A program made the translations under genes and the position numbers. This document shows, piece after piece, positions 15,659-23,554 of a stretch of DNA of 64,000 bases; position 1 is the stretch's first letter, and every line of letters starts with the position of its first letter. Where the stretch lies: contig NZ_CP088251.1 of NCBI RefSeq assembly GCF_021117405.1, positions 930,001-994,000 of the forward strand, given 5' to 3'. This stretch comes from Frateuria edaphi (lineage in GTDB: Bacteria; Pseudomonadota; Gammaproteobacteria; Xanthomonadales; Rhodanobacteraceae). The notes beneath the pieces were generated by a model. It did no database searches and had not been told where the DNA came from. It saw only the letters and a program-made list of their open reading frames with translations.

Positions 15659-18139
15659 TCATCCTTCCCGCAACAACCGCATCGGCGAGGTCCGGGTGAC
15701 CCGCCGCGTGCCCGCCAGTCCGAGCAACATGATCACCGCGGCAGCCAGCAGCGCAGCACCCGCCAGCGGCGCCAGCGGTGGCATGAAATCGTCAAGCCGG
15801 AACACCGCTCGCCCCAACCACCAGCCCGCGACGGCGGCGCCCAGCGCCGCCGTCAGGCCGGCGATCAGGCCCAGCAGGGCGAACTCGCAGGCCGCCGCCA
15901 GCCGCAACTGGCCACGTCGCGCGCCCAGCGTGCGCAGCAGCGCGGCTTCGTGCCGGCGCTCGGCCGCGCTGGTGGCGAGCGCCGCGGCCAGCACCAGGGC
16001 GCCGGCCAGCAGGCTGAACCCGAGCACCCAGCGCACCGCGCCGCCGACCTGGTCGACGATCTCACGCACCCGGTCCAGCAATGCATCCACGTCCACCAGA
16101 CTGAGGTTGCTGTAGTCGCGCGACAGTTTCGCCAGCGCCTCGGCATGACCGCGCGGCAGGTAGAAACTGGCCAGCCAGGTGTGCGGCAGTCCGCTCGCAT
16201 GCGCCGGGTCCAGCAGCAGGAAGAAGTTCACCCGGAACGAACTCCAGTCGACCTGGCGCACGCTGCCGACAGTGGCTTCGAGCGAGCCTTCGCCCACGTC
16301 GAAGCGCATGCGGTCGCCGGGCTTCAACGCGAACATGTCGCGCCACATGGTGTCCACCGATACCTCCGCCTGCGGTGGGCGCGCGCCTGCCCAGCGGCCG
16401 GCGATCACCCGGTTGGACGGCGGCAGCGTGCCGGTCCATGAGAGCCGGAGCTGGCGGTCGACCCATTCCTTGGCGCGTGGGTCGGCGAAATGCAACTGGT
16501 CCACCGGCTTGCCGTTGATCGCGGCGAGCTTGCCCACCGCCAGCGGCAGCATGTTGAGTTCCTGCGCGCCCAGTTGCTCCAGGCGCCGGGTGAAATCGGC
16601 GCGCTGGTCGTCCTGCAGGTTGAGCACGAACCAGTTGGGCGTATCCGGCGGCAGCTCGCGGCGCCAACCTTCCAGCAACGCGGGCGCGACCACCGCGAGC
16701 AACAGCAGGGCGACCAGGCCGAGGCTGAGTGCAGTGGCCTGCACCGTACTCAGGCCCCGCCGCCGCGCCAGTGCGGCCAGCCCCAGCCGTAGCGCCGGAT
16801 GCGCTCCCGGTGCGATGCGCCGCGCGAACCACAGCAGGACCAGCGCGAGCAGGGCGGCGAGTACGGCGACGCCGAACAGGCTGACAGCCAGGATGCCGGC
16901 CAGTTTGGCCGAGCCGCTCTGGCTCCAGATCAGCGCCAGCGCAACCAGCGCCGGTGCCAGATACAGCATGTCGACGCGGCGCACGCGACGCGCCATGCTG
17001 GCGCGGAACACGGCCACCGGCGGCACCTCGGCCAGGCGGGCCAGTGGAGGCAGCGCGAAGCCGATGAGCACCGCCAGACCCATCGCCGCGGCGCCCAGCG
17101 CCGGCAAGAGTGGCAGGGAAGTAGGCACGTGCACGAACGTGGCGCCGGCCAGGCGCCAGGCGCCTTCGGCCAAGCCCCAGGACAACAGCACGCCCAGCGC
17201 GGCCGCCGGCAGCGCAAGCGCGCCCAGGGTCGCCAGCAACAGGGCGAGCACGCGGGAGCGTGCGGTCCCCAGCGCCCGCAGCAGGGCGATCTCCGGGGTC
17301 TTGCGCCGCGCGTAGCGCTGCGCCGCCAGTGCGATCGCCACGCCGGCCAGCAGGGCCGACAGCAACGCGGTCAGGCGCAGGAACGCGCCGGCGCGGTCGA
17401 ACGCGTTGCGCATGCGTTCCTGGGTCTGTTCGGGCGTCACCAGGTCCGCGCCCTGGGGCAGGGGTCGCCCCTTGACCCAGGCGAGCCAACTGCCGACCGC
17501 CGCGGGCGTCCCGGCGACGAGAAGACGGTGGCGCGCACGGCTGCCCACGCCGAGCAGGCCGGCGCGCCGCGCGTCGGCCAGGTTCATCAGCGCGCGAGGG
17601 GCCATGGCCACCAACTGGCCGCCGTCGGGCTGGCTCACCAGTTCGGCCGCGACAGTCAGCTCTCGGCCGCCCAGCTGCACGCGGTCGCCCACGGCAAGGC
17701 CGAGAGCGACCATCGCGCGATGGTCCAGGTACACGGTGCCGGCCGCCGGGCCATGACCCGCGGAGGAGTCGCCATGCGCGGCAAGCTCCAGTGTGCCGCG
17801 CAGCGGCCAGGCGCCATCGACCGCGTCGACGTCGAGCAACTGGCCGCGCTCGCCGGCGAAAGCCACGCTTGGGAACCCGGCGCTGCGGGTCACCGCCAGA
17901 TCGCGCTGACGCGCTTCGTCGGCGTAGCCTTGCGGCACCGTCTGTGGCGCGGACAGGCCGGCGTCGCCGCCGATCAGCTCCGCGGCGCTGGCAAGCAGGC
18001 CGCGTTCGACACGGCTGGCGAGCGTGGCGACGACGCCGAGGGCCACGACGGCCAGCAGCAGCGAGGCGGCCAGCGTGCGCAGTTCCGGCAGGTGCCATTC
18101 GCGGCGCAGGGTGCGCAGGGCGAGGCGGAGCAGCTTCAT
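15659..18139 (-). CDS. ybbP: ABC exporter permease, FtsX/YbbP type
   Basis: An 826-residue permease with about ten transmembrane segments and two FtsX-like domains separated by large periplasmic portions. The opening (LRTLRREWHLPELRTLAASLLLAVVALG) is followed by a MacB-type periplasmic domain (about 40-250), then an FtsX cassette (about 270-440), a second periplasmic domain (about 500-700) and the last FtsX block with AAERRHEAALLRTLGA. That architecture matches YbbP-type subunits, whose partner is the YbbA-like ATPase encoded upstream. The role in envelope export is unknown; proximity to the TesA thioesterase mirrors the E. coli tesA-ybbA-ybbP neighbourhood. Confidence 0.9.
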   Translation of the reverse strand: MKLLRLALRTLRREWHLPELRTLAASLLLAVVALGVVATLASRVERGLLASAAELIGGDAGLSAPQTVPQGYADEARQRDLAVTRSAGFPSVAFAGERGQLLDVDAVDGAWPLRGTLELAAHGDSSAGHGPAAGTVYLDHRAMVALGLAVGDRVQLGGRELTVAAELVSQPDGGQLVAMAPRALMNLADARRAGLLGVGSRARHRLLVAGTPAAVGSWLAWVKGRPLPQGADLVTPEQTQERMRNAFDRAGAFLRLTALLSALLAGVAIALAAQRYARRKTPEIALLRALGTARSRVLALLLATLGALALPAAALGVLLSWGLAEGAWRLAGATFVHVPTSLPLLPALGAAAMGLAVLIGFALPPLARLAEVPPVAVFRASMARRVRRVDMLYLAPALVALALIWSQSGSAKLAGILAVSLFGVAVLAALLALVLLWFARRIAPGAHPALRLGLAALARRRGLSTVQATALSLGLVALLLLAVVAPALLEGWRRELPPDTPNWFVLNLQDDQRADFTRRLEQLGAQELNMLPLAVGKLAAINGKPVDQLHFADPRAKEWVDRQLRLSWTGTLPPSNRVIAGRWAGARPPQAEVSVDTMWRDMFALKPGDRMRFDVGEGSLEATVGSVRQVDWSSFRVNFFLLLDPAHASGLPHTWLASFYLPRGHAEALAKLSRDYSNLSLVDVDALLDRVREIVDQVGGAVRWVLGFSLLAGALVLAAALATSAAERRHEAALLRTLGARRGQLRLAAACEFALLGLIAGLTAALGAAVAGWWLGRAVFRLDDFMPPLAPLAGAALLAAAVIMLLGLAGTRRVTRTSPMRLLREG

Positions 18140-18172
18140 GCGGCGGCTCCGCGACCGGCCGGTGGCCGCACA

Positions 18173-18204
18173 TGGCGGTCGCGAACGGGGTGCATTCCTA
18201 CAGC
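18173..18204. repeat. Half REP-like unit, family A
   Basis: A single arm with GGCGGTCGCGAACGGGGTGC followed by CTCCTACAG-like sequence lies between the two ABC exporter genes. It resembles one side of the paired repeats at 21412, 53371 and 54658. Only weak similarity is visible. Confidence 0.35.
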
Positions 18205-18215
18205 GTCGCGGTGCC

Positions 18216-18911
18216 TCATCGGGCGTCGGCCGGCGCAGCGACGCGGCCCTCCATCAATTCCACGCCGCGGGCGCAGCGCGCGGCCAGCTGCGCGTCGTGG
18301 GTCACCAGCACGAGCGTGGTGTGGTGGTCGCGATTGAGCGCGAACAACAGGTCGGCGACGTGCCGCCCGGTGCGCTGGTCGAGATTGCCGGTGGGCTCGT
18401 CGGCGAACAGCACCCGCGGACCGTGCACGAACGCGCGCGCGATCGCCACGCGCTGCTGCTCGCCACCGGAAAGCTGTGCGGGATAATGGCGCCGGCGCGC
18501 ATGCAGCCCGACCGCATCGAGTGCTTCGTGCGCCCGTTCGCGCGCATCGTCGCGACCTTCCAGCTCCAGCGGCAGCATCACGTTTTCTTCCGCGGTGAGT
18601 GCCGGCAGCAGGTGGAAGGACTGGAACACGAAGCCGACCAGCCGCCGGCGCAGATCCGCGCGCGCCTCCTCGTCCGTCGCCTGGAGCGCATGGCCGTCCA
18701 GATGGATGGCGCCGGCGCTGGGCACGTCCAGCCCGGCCAGCAGGCCGAGCAGCGTGGTCTTGCCCGAGCCCGACGCGCCGACGATCGCGAAGCTCTCGCC
18801 GGCATGCACCGAGAGGCTTACGCCGGCCAGGATGTCCAGCTTCCCCTCGGGGCCGCGGACCGACTTGCTAACATCGCGGGCCTCCAGAAGCGGTCGGGAA
18901 GATTCACTCAT
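18216..18911 (-). CDS. ybbA: ABC exporter ATPase, YbbA/LolD type
   Basis: A 231-residue ATP-binding subunit. Walker A is GASGSGKTT, Q-loop QSFHLLP, signature LSGGEQQRVAIARA, Walker B RVLFADEPTGNLD, H-loop THD. The LLPALTAEENV and EPTGNLD forms are typical of the MacB/LolD/YbbA family that pairs with FtsX-like permeases. The start ATG at 18911 reads on the minus strand and overlaps the tesA start on the plus strand by two bases; its ribosome site (GAGGA) is inside tesA. An 76-bp gap separates it from the permease gene. Confidence 0.95.
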   Translation of the reverse strand: MSESSRPLLEARDVSKSVRGPEGKLDILAGVSLSVHAGESFAIVGASGSGKTTLLGLLAGLDVPSAGAIHLDGHALQATDEEARADLRRRLVGFVFQSFHLLPALTAEENVMLPLELEGRDDARERAHEALDAVGLHARRRHYPAQLSGGEQQRVAIARAFVHGPRVLFADEPTGNLDQRTGRHVADLLFALNRDHHTTLVLVTHDAQLAARCARGVELMEGRVAAPADAR

Positions 18912-19542
18912 GCGTCGAGTCCTCGGGTTGCTGGCCCTGTTGTGGATGGGATGGAGCGGCGCCGCGCTGGCGGCCGCGCCGAAGACGGCCGCGACCAGGA
19001 CGATACTTGTGCTGGGTGATTCGCTGTCGGCCGCGCACAACATCGCCGCGAACCAGGGCTGGGTGCATCTGCTGGAAGTACGCCTTGGCAAGATGGAGCC
19101 ACCTTGGCGCGTGGTCAATGCCAGCATCAGCGGCGAGACCACGCTGAGCGGGCGACACCATCTTCCGGCGCTGCTGGAGACGTACAAGCCGAACGTGCTC
19201 GTGCTGGAGCTCGGCGGCAATGACGGCCTGCGCGGCCTGCCGCTGGCGGCGATGAAGGACAACCTCGCGGCCATGATCGACATGGCGCACCAGAGGCATG
19301 TCAAGGTGCTGCTGGTGGGGATCGAATTGCCGGTGAACTACGGGCCGCGCTACCGCGAGGCGCTGCGCGGCGTATACGCCGATCTCGCGCGCAGCAAAAG
19401 CACGGCGCTGGTGCCTTTCCTGCTCGAGAAAGTCGCGCTTGACCCGTCGCTCATGCAGGCCGATGGTTTGCATCCCACTGCTGGGGGCGAGCCGGCCGTG
19501 TTTGCCACGGTTTGGGCCAAGCTCGCACCACTGTTACGCTGA
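18910..19542 (+). CDS. tesA: Acyl-CoA thioesterase I / lysophospholipase TesA
   Basis: A 210-residue secreted SGNH hydrolase that cleaves acyl thioesters and lysophospholipids in the periplasm. Signal peptide RRVLGLLALLWMGWSGAALA, then block I GDSLSAAHNI (catalytic Ser), block III LGGNDGLRG (catalytic-site Asn), and block V DGLHPTAGG (Asp/His). The length fits TesA. The start ATG 18910 overlaps the divergent ybbA start, with its Shine-Dalgarno (GGGAAG) inside ybbA's first codons. Both genes therefore read their initiation signals from the coding sequence of the other. Confidence 0.95.
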   Translation: MRRVLGLLALLWMGWSGAALAAAPKTAATRTILVLGDSLSAAHNIAANQGWVHLLEVRLGKMEPPWRVVNASISGETTLSGRHHLPALLETYKPNVLVLELGGNDGLRGLPLAAMKDNLAAMIDMAHQRHVKVLLVGIELPVNYGPRYREALRGVYADLARSKSTALVPFLLEKVALDPSLMQADGLHPTAGGEPAVFATVWAKLAPLLR

Positions 19543-19639
19543 AAAGGCTCGCACCCCACCAGCGGGCTCGACAAAAAACGCGTGCTGAATCACGTGTTTA
19601 TAGCTTTCACACTGCTGTCACCCGTCGGATCGTTAGCTC

Positions 19640-19653
19640 TTCACATTTGTGAA
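19640..19653. promoter_or_regulatory. Inverted repeat upstream of response-regulator gene
   Basis: Arms TTCACA and TGTGAA with a two-base spacer sit 20 bases before the start codon and just before its GGAGGG ribosome site. The arrangement suits an operator or autoregulatory site for the two-component system; no experiment supports it. Confidence 0.35.
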
Positions 19654-19672
19654 AACCACCAACGGAGGGACC

Positions 19673-20398
19673 ATGAGCCTGCGCGACGAACAGTCCGGCT
19701 TGATCCTGCTGGTCGAGGACAACCGGCAAATTGCTGAGATGGTTGGAGAATTCCTGGAGCGCCGCGGCTATTCGGTGGACTATGCGGCCGACGGCGTCAG
19801 TGGGTTGCACCTGGCGGTGTCGAACAGCTACGACGTCATCGTGCTGGACCTGATGCTGCCGGGCATGGACGGCCTGGACGTGTGCCGCAAGCTGCGCAAG
19901 GACGCCAAGAAGTCCACGCCGGTGCTCATGCTTACCGCGCGCGACACGCTCGAAGACAAGCTGATCGGCCTGGAAGCCGGTGCGGACGATTACCTGGTCA
20001 AGCCGTTCGAGGTGCGCGAGCTGGAAGCCCGCCTGCGCGCGCTGATCCGCCGCGATCGCCGCCAGGTGTCCTCCGAGGTGCTCACCGTCGGCGACATGAC
20101 GCTCGACACTGCCACCCTGCGCCTGACCCGCGGCGGGCAGGAGCTGACCGTTTCACCGATCGGCCTGAAGCTGCTTGCGATCCTGATGCGCGAATCGCCC
20201 CGCGTGGTCAGCCGTCGCGACATCGAGCGGGAGATCTGGGGCGACACGCTGCCCGACTCGGACACCCTGCGCTCGCACCTGTACAACCTGCGCCGCGTCA
20301 TCGACAAGCCGTTCGACCGCCCGTTGCTGCACACGATCCATTCGGCAGGTTACCGCCTGGCCGACCTGGAAACGGAAGTGGCGACGGCCACCGCCTGA
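19673..20398 (+). CDS. OmpR-family response regulator
   Basis: A 241-residue two-component DNA-binding regulator. ATG 19673 was chosen because a strong GGAGGG site precedes it; an eight-residue extension is possible. The receiver domain has acidic pocket VEDN, the phospho-acceptor Asp in IVLDLMLPGMDG (about residue 59) and the Lys in DDYLVKPFE. The C-terminal winged helix (about 140-235) has TVSPIGLKLLAIL and LRSHLYNLRRVIDKP followed by GYRL. It is probably the partner of the adjacent kinase at 20408, 9 bases downstream. The stimulus is not evident. Confidence 0.95.
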   Translation: MSLRDEQSGLILLVEDNRQIAEMVGEFLERRGYSVDYAADGVSGLHLAVSNSYDVIVLDLMLPGMDGLDVCRKLRKDAKKSTPVLMLTARDTLEDKLIGLEAGADDYLVKPFEVRELEARLRALIRRDRRQVSSEVLTVGDMTLDTATLRLTRGGQELTVSPIGLKLLAILMRESPRVVSRRDIEREIWGDTLPDSDTLRSHLYNLRRVIDKPFDRPLLHTIHSAGYRLADLETEVATATA

Positions 20399-20407
20399 TC
20401 GAGCGGG

Positions 20408-21400
20408 GTGAGCATCGCAACAACAGGTATGGACAGGGGATTGCCCAGGAAACAGGGCGGGGGACAGAGGCGGGCCGGTGCGTTCCACCGCCGGCTTGCG
20501 CTGATCTTCGGCCTGCACCTGATCGGCGTGGTCATCTGCGTCATGCTGGGTGTGTACGGCGTCGCGCCGCCAGTGGCGATACTGGTGCTGCTTGCCGTCA
20601 TCAGCGCCCTGGCATGGCTGGCGGCACGGCGGCAATGGCGGCCGGTCGGCCGGCTCGCGCGCGTGATCGACGCCTGGGACGAGGAGCCTGACCTGGACGC
20701 GCTGGCGCCCACGCGCCTGTCCGACCAGGCCGACGCCGACGTGGTGACGCTTGCGCGTGGCCTGCACGGCTTTGCCACGCGCATCGCCGGCTACAACCAG
20801 CGCGAGCGCAACTTCACCCGTGACGCCAGCCACGAGCTGCGCAGCCCGTTGACGGTGATCAAGATGTCGGCCGACATGCTCACCGACGAATCGGAGCTCA
20901 GCAAGTTCGGCGTGCGCTCGGTCAAGCGCATCCAGCGCGCCACGCGCGAGATGGAGGCGTTGATCGAAGCATTGCTGATCCTGGCCCGGGAGTCGGACGT
21001 GGGGGCGGGCGAGGAGGAGTTCGTCGTCAACGACGTCCTGCACAAGGGCATGGACGATCTGCAGCAGATGCTCGAAGGCCGGGCGGTCGACCTCAAGATC
21101 GAGGAGCCGGCGCGCTTCGCCCTGCGCGCCTCGCCACGGGTATTCATGGTGTTGTGCTGGCAATTGATCCGCAACGCCAGCCAGCAGGCCGACCACGGCA
21201 CGATCCTGATCACCGTGCTGCCCGGCGCGGTGGCTGTGTCCAACCGCGTGGAGGATGCGCCGGCGATCGACCGGCACGGCTTCGAACTGGCAATCGCCCA
21301 GCGCATCAGCGAGCGCTTCCATTGGCCGCTGGAACTGCAGACGCGCGACGGCGGCGAGCACATCGCGAGCATCCGCTTCCCGGAAACGCTGCCGGCCTGA
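20408..21400 (+). CDS. Sensor histidine kinase with short ATPase domain
   Basis: A 330-residue membrane kinase following the response regulator. Two adjacent transmembrane helices at about 34-80 are separated by only a short periplasmic turn, so it may sense in the membrane. A HAMP-like stretch and the H-box FTRDASHELRSPLTVIK (His about 138) follow. The ATPase has an N-box-like QLIRNASQQAD, but the usual D-x-G-x-G motif is absent: the corresponding stretch reads VAVSNRVEDAPAID, and G2 is only loosely kept (HGFELAIAQR). Short kinases with this layout exist, but catalysis should not be assumed. Start 20408 is GTG. Confidence 0.88.
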   Translation: MSIATTGMDRGLPRKQGGGQRRAGAFHRRLALIFGLHLIGVVICVMLGVYGVAPPVAILVLLAVISALAWLAARRQWRPVGRLARVIDAWDEEPDLDALAPTRLSDQADADVVTLARGLHGFATRIAGYNQRERNFTRDASHELRSPLTVIKMSADMLTDESELSKFGVRSVKRIQRATREMEALIEALLILARESDVGAGEEEFVVNDVLHKGMDDLQQMLEGRAVDLKIEEPARFALRASPRVFMVLCWQLIRNASQQADHGTILITVLPGAVAVSNRVEDAPAIDRHGFELAIAQRISERFHWPLELQTRDGGEHIASIRFPETLPA

Positions 21401-21411
21401 GCGGGCAACCC

Positions 21412-21476
21412 CTTGCAGGGGCGCGCCTGTGCGCGACCGTGATCCTCCCGGTCGCGCACAAGTGCGCTCCTGCAGG
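21412..21476. repeat. REP-type inverted repeat, family A
   Basis: Arms GCAGGGGCGCGCCTGTGCGC (start 21415) and the near-complementary CGGTCGCGCACAAGTGCGCT (start 21449) form a large hairpin between the tail-to-tail kinase and CoA-transferase genes. It may stop transcription from both sides. The same arms recur at 52217, 53371, 54658 and 55819. Confidence 0.75.
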
Positions 21477-21487
21477 GCGTGAGGCGC

Positions 21488-22846
21488 TCAGCTCTTCAGC
21501 GAGGGCGAAACGGCGAACTCGCAACCGGTCTTGGTCTTCACCTCGTCCAGCGTCACGCCCGGGTGGAGTTCGACCAGCGTCAGGCCCTTGCCCTTCTCGA
21601 CCTCGAACACCGCAAGATCGGTGATGATCAAGTCCACCACTTCCTTGCCGGTCAAGGGCAGGTCGCACTGGGGCTTGATCTTGGGCGAACCGTCTTTCGC
21701 GGTGTGCTCCATCAGCACGACCACGCGCTTGACGCCGCTGACCAGGTCCATGGCGCCGCCCGGACCCTTGACCATCTTGCCTGGCACCATCCAGTTGGCC
21801 AGGTCGCCGGTGGCCGAAACCTCCAGACCGCCCAGGATCGACAGGTCGATATGGCCGCCGCGAATCATCGCGAACGAATCGGCACTGGAGAAAAAGGCCG
21901 AGCCGGGCAGGGTAGTGATGGTCTGCTTGCCGGCGTTGATGAGGTCGGGATCGATCTGGTCCTCCGCCGGGAAGGGACCGATGCCGAGCAGGCCGTTCTC
22001 CGATTGCAGGATCACGTCCATGCCTTCGGGGATGTAATTGGCCACCAGCGTCGGGATGCCGATGCCCAGGTTCACGTAGAAGCCGTCGCGCAGTTCCTTC
22101 GCCGCGCGCTGGGCCATCGCCGAGCGGGTCGGGTTTTCCTTGCCGGTATTGGCGCCGGCGACGGTGCGGAACTCGATGCGCTTCTCGTACTTCGCGCCCT
22201 GTACGATGCGGTCGACGTAGATGCCGGGCACGTGGACGTTGTTCGGGTCGAGCTCGCCGACCTCGACCAGGTGTTCGACCTCGGCCACGCACGTCTTGCC
22301 GCAGGTGGCGATCATCGGGTTGAAGTTGCGCGCCGTCTCGCGGAACACCAGGTTGCCAAGGCGGTCGCCCTTCCACGCCTTCACGATGGAAACGTCGGCG
22401 TGGATCGCTTCTTCGAGCACGTATTCCTTGCCGTCGAAGACCTTGGTTTCCTTGCCCTCGGCCAGCTTGGTGCCGAACGCGGTGCGCGTGTAGAAGCCCG
22501 GGATGCCGGCGCCGCCGGCGCGCAGCTTCTCGGCCAGCGTGCCTTGCGGCGTGAGGTGAAGTTCCAGCTCGCCAGAGAGCACCTGGCGCTCGAACTCCTT
22601 GTTCTCGCCCACGTAGGAGGCGTACACGCGCTTGACCTGGTGGGTCTTGAGCAGCGGGCCCATGCCGAAATCGTCCACGCCGGCGTTGTTACCGACGATG
22701 GTCAGCCCCTTGGTGCCGGCGTCCAGCAATGCGCCGATCAGGTTCTCGGGGATGCCGCACAGGCCGAAACCGCCGGCGGCGATCGTCATGTCGTCGAACA
22801 GCAGGCCGTCGAGAGCCGCTTTCGCGCTTGCATACACCTTGTCCAT
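21488..22846 (-). CDS. 3-oxoacid CoA-transferase with fused A and B subunits
   Basis: A 452-residue enzyme that transfers CoA between succinyl-CoA or acetyl-CoA and 3-oxoacids such as acetoacetate. The A half (about 1-235) has [13 protein letters not shown] and [10 protein letters not shown]. The B half (about 245-452) has [20 protein letters not shown] and the catalytic Glu in [12 protein letters not shown], ending in [10 protein letters not shown]. Bacterial ScoA and ScoB are usually separate proteins; here they are joined in one frame by a short linker (around [14 protein letters not shown]), as in mitochondrial OXCT1-type enzymes. The start is ATG 22846 (MDKVYASAK); a longer upstream frame has no homology. 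It is divergent from the BlaI operon. Confidence 0.92.
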   Translation of the reverse strand: MDKVYASAKAALDGLLFDDMTIAAGGFGLCGIPENLIGALLDAGTKGLTIVGNNAGVDDFGMGPLLKTHQVKRVYASYVGENKEFERQVLSGELELHLTPQGTLAEKLRAGGAGIPGFYTRTAFGTKLAEGKETKVFDGKEYVLEEAIHADVSIVKAWKGDRLGNLVFRETARNFNPMIATCGKTCVAEVEHLVEVGELDPNNVHVPGIYVDRIVQGAKYEKRIEFRTVAGANTGKENPTRSAMAQRAAKELRDGFYVNLGIGIPTLVANYIPEGMDVILQSENGLLGIGPFPAEDQIDPDLINAGKQTITTLPGSAFFSSADSFAMIRGGHIDLSILGGLEVSATGDLANWMVPGKMVKGPGGAMDLVSGVKRVVVLMEHTAKDGSPKIKPQCDLPLTGKEVVDLIITDLAVFEVEKGKGLTLVELHPGVTLDEVKTKTGCEFAVSPSLKS

Positions 22847-23185
22847 AGCAGTGCCTTCCGGATGGAGAATCAGCTGCCAAGGATACGATGGAACGCGGGT
22901 GCGCCGCGTCGTACCAAGGTCGTAAGCCCCTCGGCACGGCCCACCGGCGAGCAACTGTACGCGACACCCGCACTTGCAAAGCGGCCAGTGAAATCTCGTG
23001 CAGCCGCCCGGTGCCAGCGTCCCACGATTCCCGTGGGAGCGCACCTTGTGTGCGAGCGCCATCCGTCGCGCGTGCGACAGCTCCCCGCCCGGGAAGCCGG
23101 CGACGTCCCGTCGTGACTGCGCCCCTTGACGTCGCCGTTCACAAGCGTAAACATAGAATCGTTTACACACGTAAATGGATACCCC
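22847..23185. other. Intergenic region between CoA-transferase and blaI-type genes
   Basis: It holds the CoA-transferase leader, a single family-A repeat arm (GTGGGAGCGCACCTTGTGTG, start 23033) and the regulator/operator segment at 23126-23176. No gene is supported here; the open frames show no coding features. Confidence 0.6.
23126..23176 (+). promoter_or_regulatory. Promoter and operator of the BlaI/M56 pair
   Basis: A TTGACG -35 (23126-23131) and a -10-like TAAACA (23148) overlap an inverted repeat: GTAAAC (23147-23152) and GTTTAC (23161-23166), plus a further half site GTAAAT (23171-23176). BlaI/MecI repressors bind such dyads and repress their own operon, so this is the expected autoregulatory operator. 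The start GTG lies at 23186. Confidence 0.6.
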
Positions 23186-23554
23186 GTGGCCATCAGCGAA
23201 GCCGAAGCCGTCGTTATGGAAGTGCTCTGGCGCCAGTCGCCACGCAGTGCCGAAGATATCCTGGCCGAAGTGGGTCCCCGCCAGGGCTGGCAGGAGGGCA
23301 CGGTCAAATCCCTGCTCAACCGTTTGTTGAAGAAAAAGGCGGTCAAGGCCGAACGCGACGGCCGTCGCTACCTCTACACGCCGCTGCTCAGCCGTGAGAA
23401 ATACGTCTCGCAGGAGAGCAAGGGCCTGCTCGATCGCCTGTTCGGTGGCCGCGTCGCGCCGCTGGTCGCCCATTTCTCCGAGCAGCGCAAGCTGTCCAAG
23501 AAGGACATCGCCGAGCTGCGCCGCCTGTTGAAGGAACTCGACGATGAGCACTGA
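23186..23554 (+). CDS. BlaI/MecI-type repressor
   Basis: A 122-residue winged-helix transcriptional repressor. The start is GTG 23186 because the helix-turn-helix begins at once ([14 protein letters not shown]); the frame upstream covers the operator and is not coding. The N-terminal DNA-binding part has the family pattern [31 protein letters not shown] and [10 protein letters not shown]; the C-terminal half is the helical dimerisation part. In the family, cleavage by a cognate membrane M56 peptidase lifts repression; the next gene encodes such a peptidase with an 11-bp overlap. No beta-lactamase follows, so the regulated function is not resistance as judged here. Confidence 0.93.
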   Translation: MAISEAEAVVMEVLWRQSPRSAEDILAEVGPRQGWQEGTVKSLLNRLLKKKAVKAERDGRRYLYTPLLSREKYVSQESKGLLDRLFGGRVAPLVAHFSEQRKLSKKDIAELRRLLKELDDEH

